Below are positions 1 through 8,155 of a stretch of DNA of 64,000 bases, piece by piece (within the stretch, counting starts at the first letter, position 1; each line of letters begins with the position of its first letter). Source of the stretch: VXYL01 sp965199875 (GTDB taxonomy: Bacteria > Pseudomonadota > Gammaproteobacteria > Pseudomonadales > Azotimanducaceae); NCBI GenBank assembly GCA_965199875.1, contig OZ241346.1:4030001-4094000 (forward strand), written 5' to 3'. The translations under genes were made by a program, and so were the position numbers. The notes under the pieces were generated by a model. That model saw nothing but the letters and a program-made list of their open reading frames with translations, was not told the origin of the DNA and ran no database searches.

Positions 1-582
1 GGAAAACTCGCGCACCGGCCGGGCGACGGTGATCCGGCCCATGCTTCAATGAGGCCCCCGCCGAAAGCGGGGGAAAACGTTGCCGTCCGCGGCGTAGGCG
101 TCGTCGTTGGCGGTGCTTCAATGAGGCCCCCGCCGAAAGCGGGGGAAAACGACTCCGCCCCGGTCGCTAGCCGGCGGATCAATGCGGCTTCAATGAGGCC
201 CCCGCCGAAAGCGGGGGAAAACGCCTACGGGTCCGGCGCCGTGCTGGTGCGGTTCGGGCTTCAATGAGGCCCCCGCCGAAAGCGGGGGAAAACGCGGGCC
301 ACGGCGGCCGCGACTCCTTGGCGTTCGCGCTTCAATGAGGCCCCCGCCGAAAGCGGGGGAAAACGATCCGGTCGCTGGCCGAGATCGCCCTCGCTTCGCC
401 GGCTTCAATGAGGCCCCCGCCGAAAGCGGGGGAAAACCTTACGAAGGCTGTTCGAGACGGCGTCGGTATTACCGCTTCAATGAGGCCCCCGCCGAAAGCG
501 GGGGAAAACGGCAAAGCCAAGTGCCAATCCAAAGCGAAGTCAGATTGCTTCAATGAGGCCCCCGCCGAAAGCGGGGGAAAAC
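1..582 (-). CRISPR. CRISPR array, 8 full repeats plus a partial one at the window edge
   Basis: Eight apparently identical 36-bp repeats begin at 43, 115, 187, 258, 329, 402, 474 and 547, and the last 7 bases of another occupy 1-7. The eight spacers are 35-37 bp. On the + strand the repeat starts GCTTCAATGAGG and ends GGGGGAAAAC, with a CCCCCGC/GCGGGGG stem around a short loop. Its reverse complement starts GTTTTC and ends ATTGAAGC, the usual layout of a processed crRNA 5' handle. This, and the leftward cas genes at 786-3042, indicate that the array is transcribed leftward. The newest spacer should then be 510-546. The array continues past the left edge, so total size is unknown. Confidence 0.98.
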
Positions 583-785
583 GGCGGTACTGCAGCCCCT
601 CGGACGCCAAGCGTTGCCGTGGGGCGACGCGAGTGGTGCGACCATAGCACGACTGTTTGCGCCGGTGTCGATCGTACAAGTGCAGTCCTTGTGAGCTAAC
701 ATATTGATTTTTAAAGATCTTCCCTTTATGCGAGGGCTACCCGGGGCACCGGGTGTCGCCGGAGCGCTCGCACGCATGCGGCGGG
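583..785 (-). promoter_or_regulatory. Probable CRISPR leader
   Basis: This 203-bp stretch has no gene and separates the cas2 stop from the first repeat. It contains the most AT-rich run in the neighbourhood (about 697-729, including ATTGATTTTTAAAGATC), as expected for a leader carrying a promoter and integration signals. Leader function is inferred from position. Confidence 0.7.
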
Positions 786-1085
786 TCAGACAATAGTAGG
801 CTCGTTCACCACAGGTGTATACGGCCGTTTGCCCAGCGAGATGACGCGGGGTTGCATTTGGTCAGCCGGGCCGATATCCACGATGACCACATGGTCGTGG
901 TCGTGGTGAATCAGCTCGTCGAGGTCTGCAACGAGTTCGGCATGGCGCATAGGCGTCAAGCGACATTGGAATACGGAGAGCTGCACCCAGTCGCCATAAC
1001 CATGCATCGTCTTGAATACCGAACGCCATCGCTTCGGGTCGGCGATGTCGTAGACAACGAAGTAGATTCTCTCGTGGGATGCCAT
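786..1085 (-). CDS. cas2: CRISPR-associated protein Cas2
   Basis: The 99-residue product has the length and start of Cas2: a first beta strand IYFVVYDI carrying the conserved Asp, then a ferredoxin-like fold with the LSVFQC strand. Cas2 is the dimeric bridge of the Cas1-Cas2 integrase that inserts spacers. The gene follows cas4-cas1 by 163 bp on the same strand and precedes leader and array. A good ribosome site, GAGGAAA, lies about 7 bases upstream of the ATG. No effector gene follows it. Confidence 0.95.
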   Translation of the reverse strand: MASHERIYFVVYDIADPKRWRSVFKTMHGYGDWVQLSVFQCRLTPMRHAELVADLDELIHHDHDHVVIVDIGPADQMQPRVISLGKRPYTPVVNEPTIV

Positions 1086-1248
1086 GCTCTTTCCTCTGCC
1101 TCCACCTCATCTGCTGGCCTTCTGCTCTGTCGTTGTGAAGAGCGTCTCCAGCAGGACGGTTTCTGCCCAGGTCGTCTGAGTGGCGCAGCCCGACTAGCGC
1201 CGTCGTCAGCTCAATGCGCACTTTTCGAGCAACGAGTCGGCGCAGAGC

Positions 1249-3042
1249 CTACCGCGTGATGAAGTTTGGGTAGTCCGATGTCTCACCAAGCAGGTATCGG
1301 GCGAGAAGCCGCGACTGAATCTCCAGGAGCCGACGATACTCCAGCCGATAGCCGAATATGGGATGCGTCACCTCTTGGGCAAGACGCCGCTCCAAGGTAG
1401 CGATGAATCGTCTTCTTCCCGTATTGGATAGGCTCGTGCCGATCGGTTCGCGCACGAAGTCCGTTAGCTGTATCTCGCCGTTGTTTACCGCCATAATGAC
1501 GGCGGAATCTACGATGAGCGGTCGAAATGGCTCCATCATGTCCAGCGCCAGAGCGGGTCTGCCGTATCGAGGCTGGTGGTAGAACCCACGGTAGGCATCG
1601 AAACCCACTGCCGTGAGCGTGTTGACGAACGTACGCGTGAGCATGGCGTAGCCGAAGGAGAGCATTGCATTGATCGGATCGGTCGGCGGCCGTCGATTGC
1701 GGCTCTCCATCTTGAACAATGCGCCGGCGTCTTTGCCTTCGTCGCTGCGCAACATCCCCGGCAGGCGTTGGAAATAGATGGCCGCCGCTGCGCCTTCAAC
1801 GCCCAGCAAAGTGTCCATATTGCGTGTTCGGCCGGCGCGGTCCGCGAGTCGGGACAAGTCGGTCAGTGCTGCTTCCAAGCCGGCGGCAGTACGGCAGTTT
1901 CTCCGCAGCATCGTCCGGCAGTTGCGAATCTTCGCCTGCACCCAGCCGCGAGCGAGCTTCAGGCACACGGCGTCGTCGAAGGATCCTCGATACTGGGCTG
2001 TACGCAGCTCCACGTTCGCGTGGCCCGTGCCAACCGTGTGGCCGAGGAACCAGCCCCCGTAGGAGTGCCAGCTAACGGGAATGTCGCGCCGCATTAGTTC
2101 GTGCAGCGTTGGCGTGGTGACGTAGACGTTGCCCTGCAGCACGAGCTGCGACGTATCCGCCAGACGCACATGAACTGGTTCGGAGTCCTCCTTGGTGATC
2201 GCAAGGCGTTCCCCTTGTTTGGCCACTTTCGCACGGTGTGCCTGCACGTAGACCGGCATCGCCCGAGCGTGGCGAACGCTCAACGGGCGGATTTCCTTGT
2301 TGCCGGAATTCAGCGCATTGATCTCGTCCGGTAGGCAGATGCCCACCAGCGAACAGCGCGGGCACTTCGGGCTGTCTTCCAACGGCGGCGGAATCGTTCC
2401 GCCTTTGGCAGTCTCCCGCAGCTTGCCAAGCGACTCGAGCGTCAGTCGTCGGAGTTCGTCGTCGAACGGCACGCGCACGCGCTCTCGAGATCCCGCGAAG
2501 TAGAGAACGCCGGTGCCGCACCGATAGCCGTGTTCCTCGAGCAGCAAGCCTTGGGCGCACAGCTGCACCCGTTCAGGGTCGTAGGCGTGGCGCGGGACAT
2601 GAGGGCGTTTGCCGCGCTTGTAGTCCACCGGCGTCACTTCGCCGCCGTTGCTCTCGATCAAGTCGATCTTTGCGACGAGCCCCAGTTTCTCGGACGACAA
2701 CTCGACAGAGCGGGCGATCTTGAATGCCTCGTCGCGGTCGTCGGGTTCAGGCAGCGTTCCGCCCGGCCGGTCCACTCGCCGATGCACGTGAAGTCCCTGC
2801 ACCGTGTCCGCGGAGTGCTCGAACTCTTTGTGAACCCACTCCAAGTAGGCAAGTCGCGGGCAGTAGACGAACTCGTTGAGAATGCGGGCGGGAATGAGCG
2901 GTGCGCTGGTGTCGTGACGCGGCGCACGAAGGGGCAGGCCGGGTTGCGAGGCGCGCATCGTCGGGCCGTGGTCGGACGAGGCGGCCTCGTTGTTCGACAC
3001 CACTGCGGCCTCACCGCGACGAAGATCGGTCCCAGTGTCCAA
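1249..3042 (-). CDS. cas4-cas1: Cas4-Cas1 fusion protein (type I-G-like adaptation)
   Basis: One reading frame of up to 597 residues joins Cas4 and Cas1. The Cas4 half (about residues 45-245) has the Fe-S cysteines (YCPRL near residue 61 and CPRCSLVGIC) and the nuclease signature PVDYKRGK. The Cas1 half (about 265-597) has GVEGAAAAIYF with the catalytic Glu, YHQPRYGRPALALD with the catalytic His, and DPINAMLSFGY. Cas4 trims and selects PAM-containing prespacers and Cas1 integrates them. Fusions of this kind are characteristic of subtype I-G (formerly I-U) and also occur in type V-B. The outermost start is TTG at 3042; an ATG at 2958 is a plausible alternative because residues 1-28 look unconserved. 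No cas3, cas5, cas7 or cas8 is adjacent. Confidence 0.95.
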   Translation of the reverse strand: MDTGTDLRRGEAAVVSNNEAASSDHGPTMRASQPGLPLRAPRHDTSAPLIPARILNEFVYCPRLAYLEWVHKEFEHSADTVQGLHVHRRVDRPGGTLPEPDDRDEAFKIARSVELSSEKLGLVAKIDLIESNGGEVTPVDYKRGKRPHVPRHAYDPERVQLCAQGLLLEEHGYRCGTGVLYFAGSRERVRVPFDDELRRLTLESLGKLRETAKGGTIPPPLEDSPKCPRCSLVGICLPDEINALNSGNKEIRPLSVRHARAMPVYVQAHRAKVAKQGERLAITKEDSEPVHVRLADTSQLVLQGNVYVTTPTLHELMRRDIPVSWHSYGGWFLGHTVGTGHANVELRTAQYRGSFDDAVCLKLARGWVQAKIRNCRTMLRRNCRTAAGLEAALTDLSRLADRAGRTRNMDTLLGVEGAAAAIYFQRLPGMLRSDEGKDAGALFKMESRNRRPPTDPINAMLSFGYAMLTRTFVNTLTAVGFDAYRGFYHQPRYGRPALALDMMEPFRPLIVDSAVIMAVNNGEIQLTDFVREPIGTSLSNTGRRRFIATLERRLAQEVTHPIFGYRLEYRRLLEIQSRLLARYLLGETSDYPNFITR

Positions 3043-3206
3043 AGTTACTCTGCCAATACCGTGACGACAGCAGCGTCGTCCTGTGCAAGTTCGTCACACA
3101 TGAGAGCAGCTTCTTGCCACGACCATCAACGAAGGAGCAGCGGTAGCAGCGGTTGCGCCAATCGGCATGGGAAGCGCTTCACTTTGTTGTGCTCGATTAG
3201 CCACTA

Positions 3207-3851
3207 CTACCCGAAGGTCAACCCGGTCGCCGCCGCCAAATCTCGTATCGCCTGTTCCTCCGTCACCACCTTGATCGTCGTCATGCCCATCGCCCGCGCA
3301 GGCTTCAGGTTGATGCCGAGGTCGTCCAGGAACACGGCTTGCGATGGCACGACGCCAAGCCGTTCGCAGGCGATTTCGTAGATGCGCGGTTGCGGCTTGC
3401 GCACGCCCTCGACGCTGGACTCCACGATGACGTCGAACATGGCCATCACCTTGGTCGCTTGTTCCGCACGGTCGTCGCTTGTGGCCATCGCCGGGCCGTC
3501 CCCGGCCTTCTTCATGTTGTTGGTGATGCAGCCGACCTTGTAGTGCTTCTTGCACTCGGCGAGTGCCGCGATCATGCGCGGGCGGAACTCGCCGGAGAGC
3601 AGTTCCAGCACGTCCTTGCCGCGCACGCTGTGGCCGTACGCCTCGGCCTCTCGGCGGAACTCCTCGTCGAACTCGTCCGCGTCGGTCACGGAGGACTCGA
3701 AGCGCGCCCAAGCGTTGCTGTCGGGGTTGGTGGAGTTGATGGTGCGGATGAAGTCTTTCGGCAGCCCGCGCGCCTTCTCGAAACGCGCGAACGCCTCGAA
3801 CGGGCTGGTGGTGAACACGCCGCCGAAATCCCACAGAATGGCCTCGATCAT
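3207..3851 (-). CDS. HAD-superfamily phosphatase (subfamily IA)
   Basis: The 214-residue protein carries the four HAD motifs: WDFGGVF near the N-terminus (nucleophile Asp; the usual second Asp is Gly), ITNN (motif II), KPQPRIY (motif III Lys) and FLDDLGIN (motif IV). The DFGGV form resembles the N-terminal HAD domains of soluble epoxide hydrolase and ACAD10-like proteins, so the substrate is uncertain. Its ATG overlaps the stop of the AlkB-fusion gene as ATGA (3848-3851), so it is probably translationally coupled to that cassette. It ends 164 bp before cas4-cas1. Whether it serves the cassette or is a passenger cannot be told from sequence. Confidence 0.85.
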   Translation of the reverse strand: MIEAILWDFGGVFTTSPFEAFARFEKARGLPKDFIRTINSTNPDSNAWARFESSVTDADEFDEEFRREAEAYGHSVRGKDVLELLSGEFRPRMIAALAECKKHYKVGCITNNMKKAGDGPAMATSDDRAEQATKVMAMFDVIVESSVEGVRKPQPRIYEIACERLGVVPSQAVFLDDLGINLKPARAMGMTTIKVVTEEQAIRDLAAATGLTFG

Positions 3852-6073
3852 GCTCGGCGTCCCCCGGGATGTTTTGCCCGTTGCGTTCTGGCGGATGAAT
3901 TCTGAGGCGAGAGCACCTTACGGAACGTCAGCGAGATGCGGCGTTCACGTTGGCGGCGCTTGCCGCCCTTCTCAAGCGACGGTTCGGACTGTCGCTTTCT
4001 GATCTCGTGTTTCCACCGGTATCTTGCCTCGTCGTGCATGACGGCAACGCTGCGTCGTTCGAGCAGCCGAGGCACCTTCTCCTTGCTGCAAGGAGCATGG
4101 AAGATCATCTCCCAGGATTCCAAGAGGCTGATCGTGGCGATGCCGTCTGCGAAACCCTTCACGTCAATGTGCGCGGTGATGCCTTGGTCCGCCTGATATT
4201 CGTTGACGATGACCTGATCCGGCACCTGCGGCACCAGATCTTCCTTGAAGAGGCGCTCGGCTAGCGCGGCGAGTTCCGCTGGCAGCAGGCCAAGGCGCAT
4301 TGAAGAGTCCACTTCACGGGCCTTGTAGTCGTAGCGCCAGCCATAGTGCTGCACGCGCCTTTTCAGTTCGCTGCTCCACTCTTGTTGGTCAATCCATTCG
4401 ATGAGGCATTGTTCGTGTGCTTCGTCAAGGAAGTCTGGCATGTAGGTGAGGCCGGGAATGTTGGCCCGGGGCTCGGGCGCTTGCGCGACAGGGGGATGCG
4501 GCACCTCGCCCTGCTCAATGGCGACAGATCGGCGGAAGGACTCGACGTCGAAAGTTGACGGGGTGGTGAAGTGGAGAGCGACTTCGCCAACTACTTCGAG
4601 ATTGCGGCCTGCGATCTTCAGTTTGCCAGCACCGGATGAAGGTACTTGGCCATCCTTGACGCGCACCACATAACACGGCCAATTCAGTTCCTCCGCAACT
4701 TTCTCGGCTGCCTGGCGCATCTCGTCGTTCTTGAACTCTGCTGCATACCACTTGCCGCGAGCCTGCTCGGCCTTGCGGGCGAAATCCTGGCGGCTATGGG
4801 ATAGCACGAAACCCGCACCTTCCTTGCGCCACTGCAAGTCTAGGCGGCCGCTGGGCCAGCGCATCTTTGCCAGTTGCGGCGAGCAGGCCGACAAGGCCGC
4901 TACGGTGAGCAACTCGCGCTGCAATGCACAGCCTCGAAAGGCCGTGGCCAGCCTCTTGTAGCCGTTCAGCAGGCCGCACAGCGTCGCAGCCGACCACGCC
5001 ACGCCCGGTGGTAGGTTGGGCATGTCCTTGAACCAAGTCTTGAATCGGTCGGCGTCAGGGCGGGTCAGCACTAGCTGGATGGCAATGCCAACCGGGTTCT
5101 TCCGCCAGTCTTGGAGTTGCACCTTTGCTTCCGTCCGCAGTATGCGTCCCGTGCTCGCTCGCCAAGCGGCGATCTCGTCGTTGAATGCCTCGCCGTCAAG
5201 GCCCGTGGCGCACTCCGCGGTGCGCTCCAGCAAGTTCCGAGATCGCAGTTGACGTTCATTGCAGTCGTCTTGGAAAACCTCGATAGCTGCCAGCCACAAG
5301 CACTCTGCTAGCGTTTGGGCACCTTCGTACCGTTGCTGCCAAGGCGGGAATCGCCACCAAGGCGCCTCTACGCTCGCAGCTGCATCGGCTAGACGATCCG
5401 GATCGGCAGCCACGCTGGCTTTCAGCACGTCCATCCACGGGTCGATACGCGGCACGGCCCATACCGCCATCGTCAACCCACCTAAGATGGCGTCCTGACA
5501 AGGCGGAACCACCAGTTCGTCCTTGGTCTCGCACGGCGGAGCGGAGGCAGGTACGCACTCGTCGTCCGCCTCGGCAACGTCGATCGGCAAGTCGGAGAGG
5601 TCGAGGTTCGATGCGGCACGGGCCAAGCCGATCAGGCGGTGCTTTTCCTCGGCCGAGCATACCGACACGGGAGAAATCGCGAAGGCCGGAATTGCGCCGG
5701 GCCAATACGCTGCGTCATCTGATGGCTGGATGTCCCGCAGACGCCCAGGCTCCCATTGGCCGTTGCGGAAGATGAGCATCTCCAAGTCGGGCAGTTTGCT
5801 CGCGTCCATGCCCACGCGCACGGCAATTGGATGCCGCGAACCGGCATGAGCGGGTGCCCTTGCGAATCCGTCGACACCCAGTAGCTGTCCAGCGTCTGGC
5901 TCCAACGGACACAGCCAGCCTGCAACCAAGGCCTGGAACAGGCGGCGGTGCTCGACCGTCAGGCCGAGTTGAGGGGACCCCACGGCAGGTTGGGGGCACT
6001 GACGCGCAGATTGGCTCTCGTCCTTTCCGGGCATCCCTGGAATTTCAGGATCGTTGGGGCGGTCTTCGTTCAT
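3848..6073 (-). CDS. Large unknown domain fused to an AlkB-like Fe(II)/2-oxoglutarate dioxygenase
   Basis: The C-terminal part (about residues 540-720 of 741) is an AlkB-fold dioxygenase: HID (His635, Asp637), distal His689 in WKHEI, and RRISLTFR supplying the 2-oxoglutarate-binding arginines. The wording VNEYQ...GI..HID and RRSVAVMHDEARY resembles ALKBH8/ALKBH4-type domains more than E. coli AlkB. AlkB enzymes oxidise methyl or side groups on DNA, RNA or protein. About 540 N-terminal residues match no family I recognise; they include an acidic Pro/Cys-rich stretch near 180-200. I chose ATG 6073, which overlaps the helicase stop as ATGA; a frame-open start at 6154 would overlap the helicase by 85 bp. 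The gene is third of four overlapping genes. Confidence 0.85.
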   Translation of the reverse strand: MNEDRPNDPEIPGMPGKDESQSARQCPQPAVGSPQLGLTVEHRRLFQALVAGWLCPLEPDAGQLLGVDGFARAPAHAGSRHPIAVRVGMDASKLPDLEMLIFRNGQWEPGRLRDIQPSDDAAYWPGAIPAFAISPVSVCSAEEKHRLIGLARAASNLDLSDLPIDVAEADDECVPASAPPCETKDELVVPPCQDAILGGLTMAVWAVPRIDPWMDVLKASVAADPDRLADAAASVEAPWWRFPPWQQRYEGAQTLAECLWLAAIEVFQDDCNERQLRSRNLLERTAECATGLDGEAFNDEIAAWRASTGRILRTEAKVQLQDWRKNPVGIAIQLVLTRPDADRFKTWFKDMPNLPPGVAWSAATLCGLLNGYKRLATAFRGCALQRELLTVAALSACSPQLAKMRWPSGRLDLQWRKEGAGFVLSHSRQDFARKAEQARGKWYAAEFKNDEMRQAAEKVAEELNWPCYVVRVKDGQVPSSGAGKLKIAGRNLEVVGEVALHFTTPSTFDVESFRRSVAIEQGEVPHPPVAQAPEPRANIPGLTYMPDFLDEAHEQCLIEWIDQQEWSSELKRRVQHYGWRYDYKAREVDSSMRLGLLPAELAALAERLFKEDLVPQVPDQVIVNEYQADQGITAHIDVKGFADGIATISLLESWEMIFHAPCSKEKVPRLLERRSVAVMHDEARYRWKHEIRKRQSEPSLEKGGKRRQRERRISLTFRKVLSPQNSSARTQRAKHPGGRRA

Positions 6074-7209
6074 AGCCGCTCCAAGACATCGGCACTGGGC
6101 AGAGCATCGCTGATGGCTTGCGTCAGGCGACCATCCGGGCCGCAAATCATCCACAGGTCATCTCGTGCGCGACTGCACATCATGTACATGCCGCGCCGTT
6201 CGCTCTCGCTTCTGCATGGAAGGAAACGATGGAGTTCGAGCAGGAACACCGTGTCGAACTCCTGCCCCTTGACAGACTCCTTGTTGAGAACCGTCACGCC
6301 ATCCCGGAGCATGTCGATCCGATCCTCGTTTTTCCTCTTGTTGGTGTAAATATGTACGCGAGCCTCTGGCAGATCCTCGCGAATCAGTTGCCAAAGACGC
6401 TCGCCGGTCTCGTTTTCATCGACGATGACGCCTGTGCTGCCACCTTGGTTGGCCTGCCAATGCGAAACTCGACGCGCAATGCTTGGCAGCGATGGTTCCT
6501 CGACAAGACGTGGCAGCTCGCCAGGACGTGATTGTTGAACTTCCGCGGCCGGCAACCTCCCGGCGTGAAAGTGCTCGGCGAGGCGAGCGACCTCTGGCGT
6601 GTTTCTATGGTTCTGCGTGAGAATGATGGGGTCGGGCAGGCCGCCTGCGCGCTTAATCTGCTCGAGTGTCGTGTGCTGCTCAATAAGCGCTTGGTCATCG
6701 TCAGCGAATACGGACGTCGTTCGGGAAATGTAGCGTGATGCGTAGCTGAAGAACCCCTCGGGCAAGTCCTGCGCCTCGTCTACTACCAAATGAGGTCGAT
6801 TGGCCTGAACCTTCCTCTGTTCCAAGGCGTGGAGCATGTCGAGCCAGATGTAAGCGTACGAGTCGTGCGACGGAGTCGGCGGTTTCGTCCCCGTCCTGCT
6901 CTGGTAGTCTCGCCAAACATAACTCTGCATCGTTGCGAAAGTGAGGCCGGCCGGGGCAGCGGCATCGGAAGGTTGCGTTCGTCCGCCCTGTTCGTCCAGC
7001 AGACCCATCAAACGACGGAGCATGCGGTTAAACGTCAGAACAACGACATCTGGTTCATCCTCGCCAATCATCTGTGCTCGACGCACGGCGAGGACCGTCT
7101 TGCCGGACCCAGGCGGCCCGGCAACGAAGAGCGACTCGTCCAACGGATGTTCGAGCACGTCCAGCTGCTCTTCGACGCTCTCAAGCTCTTCCCAAGTGGG
7201 CAATCGCAT
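6070..7209 (-). CDS. Compact superfamily 1 (UvrD/Rep-like) helicase or NTPase
   Basis: The 379-residue protein has ordered SF1 motifs: Walker A GPPGSGKT near residue 32, VVVLTFNRM (Ia), VDEAQDLP (II), DDDQALI (III), TQNHRNT (IV), VKGQEFDTVFL (V) and MCSRARDDL (VI). It is far shorter than UvrD or PcrA (about 700 residues), so the accessory 1B/2B regions are mostly missing. It could be a strand-separating motor or an NTP-driven switch. Its ATG shares one base with the methyltransferase stop (TAATG) and its stop overlaps the next start (ATGA), so it sits inside a coupled cassette. Confidence 0.9.
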   Translation of the reverse strand: MRLPTWEELESVEEQLDVLEHPLDESLFVAGPPGSGKTVLAVRRAQMIGEDEPDVVVLTFNRMLRRLMGLLDEQGGRTQPSDAAAPAGLTFATMQSYVWRDYQSRTGTKPPTPSHDSYAYIWLDMLHALEQRKVQANRPHLVVDEAQDLPEGFFSYASRYISRTTSVFADDDQALIEQHTTLEQIKRAGGLPDPIILTQNHRNTPEVARLAEHFHAGRLPAAEVQQSRPGELPRLVEEPSLPSIARRVSHWQANQGGSTGVIVDENETGERLWQLIREDLPEARVHIYTNKRKNEDRIDMLRDGVTVLNKESVKGQEFDTVFLLELHRFLPCRSESERRGMYMMCSRARDDLWMICGPDGRLTQAISDALPSADVLERL

Positions 7210-8030
7210 TAGCCCTCTCCAAGCCGGAGCGTTCTTCTCTCAGGGCGATGGAACACAGCGTAGCGAAGTTGACGGCGTTGTTCTCCCGTCCATCTGTCAA
7301 TGGTGATCTCGCCAGTCCCGTCGGCGGGCAGTTTGAAGCCTGCTTGCCGCATAGCCTCTTCCAACGCAGGGAAATTGCGATTGGCGCTAGGACGCGGGGA
7401 ATTCGTGTAGAGCATGGCGACCCGCCCGTTGCCGAGTTTAGCAAGCAATGCGTCGAGATGACCGACAAGTGCAGCAGGCTTCAAGGTCCGGCTTGCCAAA
7501 AGATACGAGACGATGACAAGCACTGGCCGCCACCCGGGTGCCTTGTTCCAGTTCACGGACTCGAGATCGCCCGCCCAGCACCGTCGCATTGTCCCCAGTC
7601 TCGATGCGCTGGCCGCCAATTGCTCGCCAAGATCGCGCATGGCCACTGACTGGTCCACGCCGATGTAGTCGAAGTCAGGCGTATCGAGCACACCCGCAAG
7701 GGCCAAGCCGCCGGTGGCGGGGCCACATCCCAAGTCGATCACGATGGGAGCGTCGGGCGTCTGGTTCGCGAAGACCATTCGGAACGCCGCCGTGAGCTCT
7801 TCCAAATGCCCCTTCTGGTTGAAGAAGGCATAGAGCAGGGCGCGATCAGCAGGCGACATGTCGCGCCAGGGCTCGTCGAACCGCGCTTGGCCCCATTCAA
7901 TGCAGTCCATCGCTTCGGCACGCGTTAGCCCGAAGAACGTGCCATGCCGCGACCGCGGATCGTTCTGGACGCGGTCAACGATCTCGACTTGGCGCACATC
8001 TTGCAGCCACTGGGGCAACTCTACGGGCAT
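7209..8030 (-). CDS. SAM-dependent methyltransferase
   Basis: The 273-residue protein has a class I methyltransferase core: motif I VIDLGCGPATGGLAL at about residues 96-110, then YIGVDQS (acidic end of strand 2) and VLVIVSYLLAS around motif IV. I see neither the NPPY nor the PCQ motif of DNA amino- or C5-methyltransferases. RNA, protein or a small molecule are therefore as likely as DNA. It is the first gene of the four-gene overlapping cassette that continues with the helicase, the AlkB fusion and the HAD phosphatase. Its promoter should lie in 8031-8155, which I did not resolve further. Confidence 0.85.
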   Translation of the reverse strand: MPVELPQWLQDVRQVEIVDRVQNDPRSRHGTFFGLTRAEAMDCIEWGQARFDEPWRDMSPADRALLYAFFNQKGHLEELTAAFRMVFANQTPDAPIVIDLGCGPATGGLALAGVLDTPDFDYIGVDQSVAMRDLGEQLAASASRLGTMRRCWAGDLESVNWNKAPGWRPVLVIVSYLLASRTLKPAALVGHLDALLAKLGNGRVAMLYTNSPRPSANRNFPALEEAMRQAGFKLPADGTGEITIDRWTGEQRRQLRYAVFHRPERRTLRLGEG

Positions 8031-8155
8031 TGGTGCTGCTCGCCTCTTTACATCATGCTGTTCATAAAACCACTATTCAGCGCTGGATGCAACCATCTTC
8101 TTTGGGATGCGCTCCGTAGCTGCAAGCAGGTGTGGTCTCGCCACGGTGCCTCCGG

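Noticed and set aside
3848..6154. Start of the AlkB fusion at 6154
   Set aside because: It would overlap the helicase by 85 bp, whereas ATG 6073 gives the ATGA overlap seen elsewhere in the cassette.
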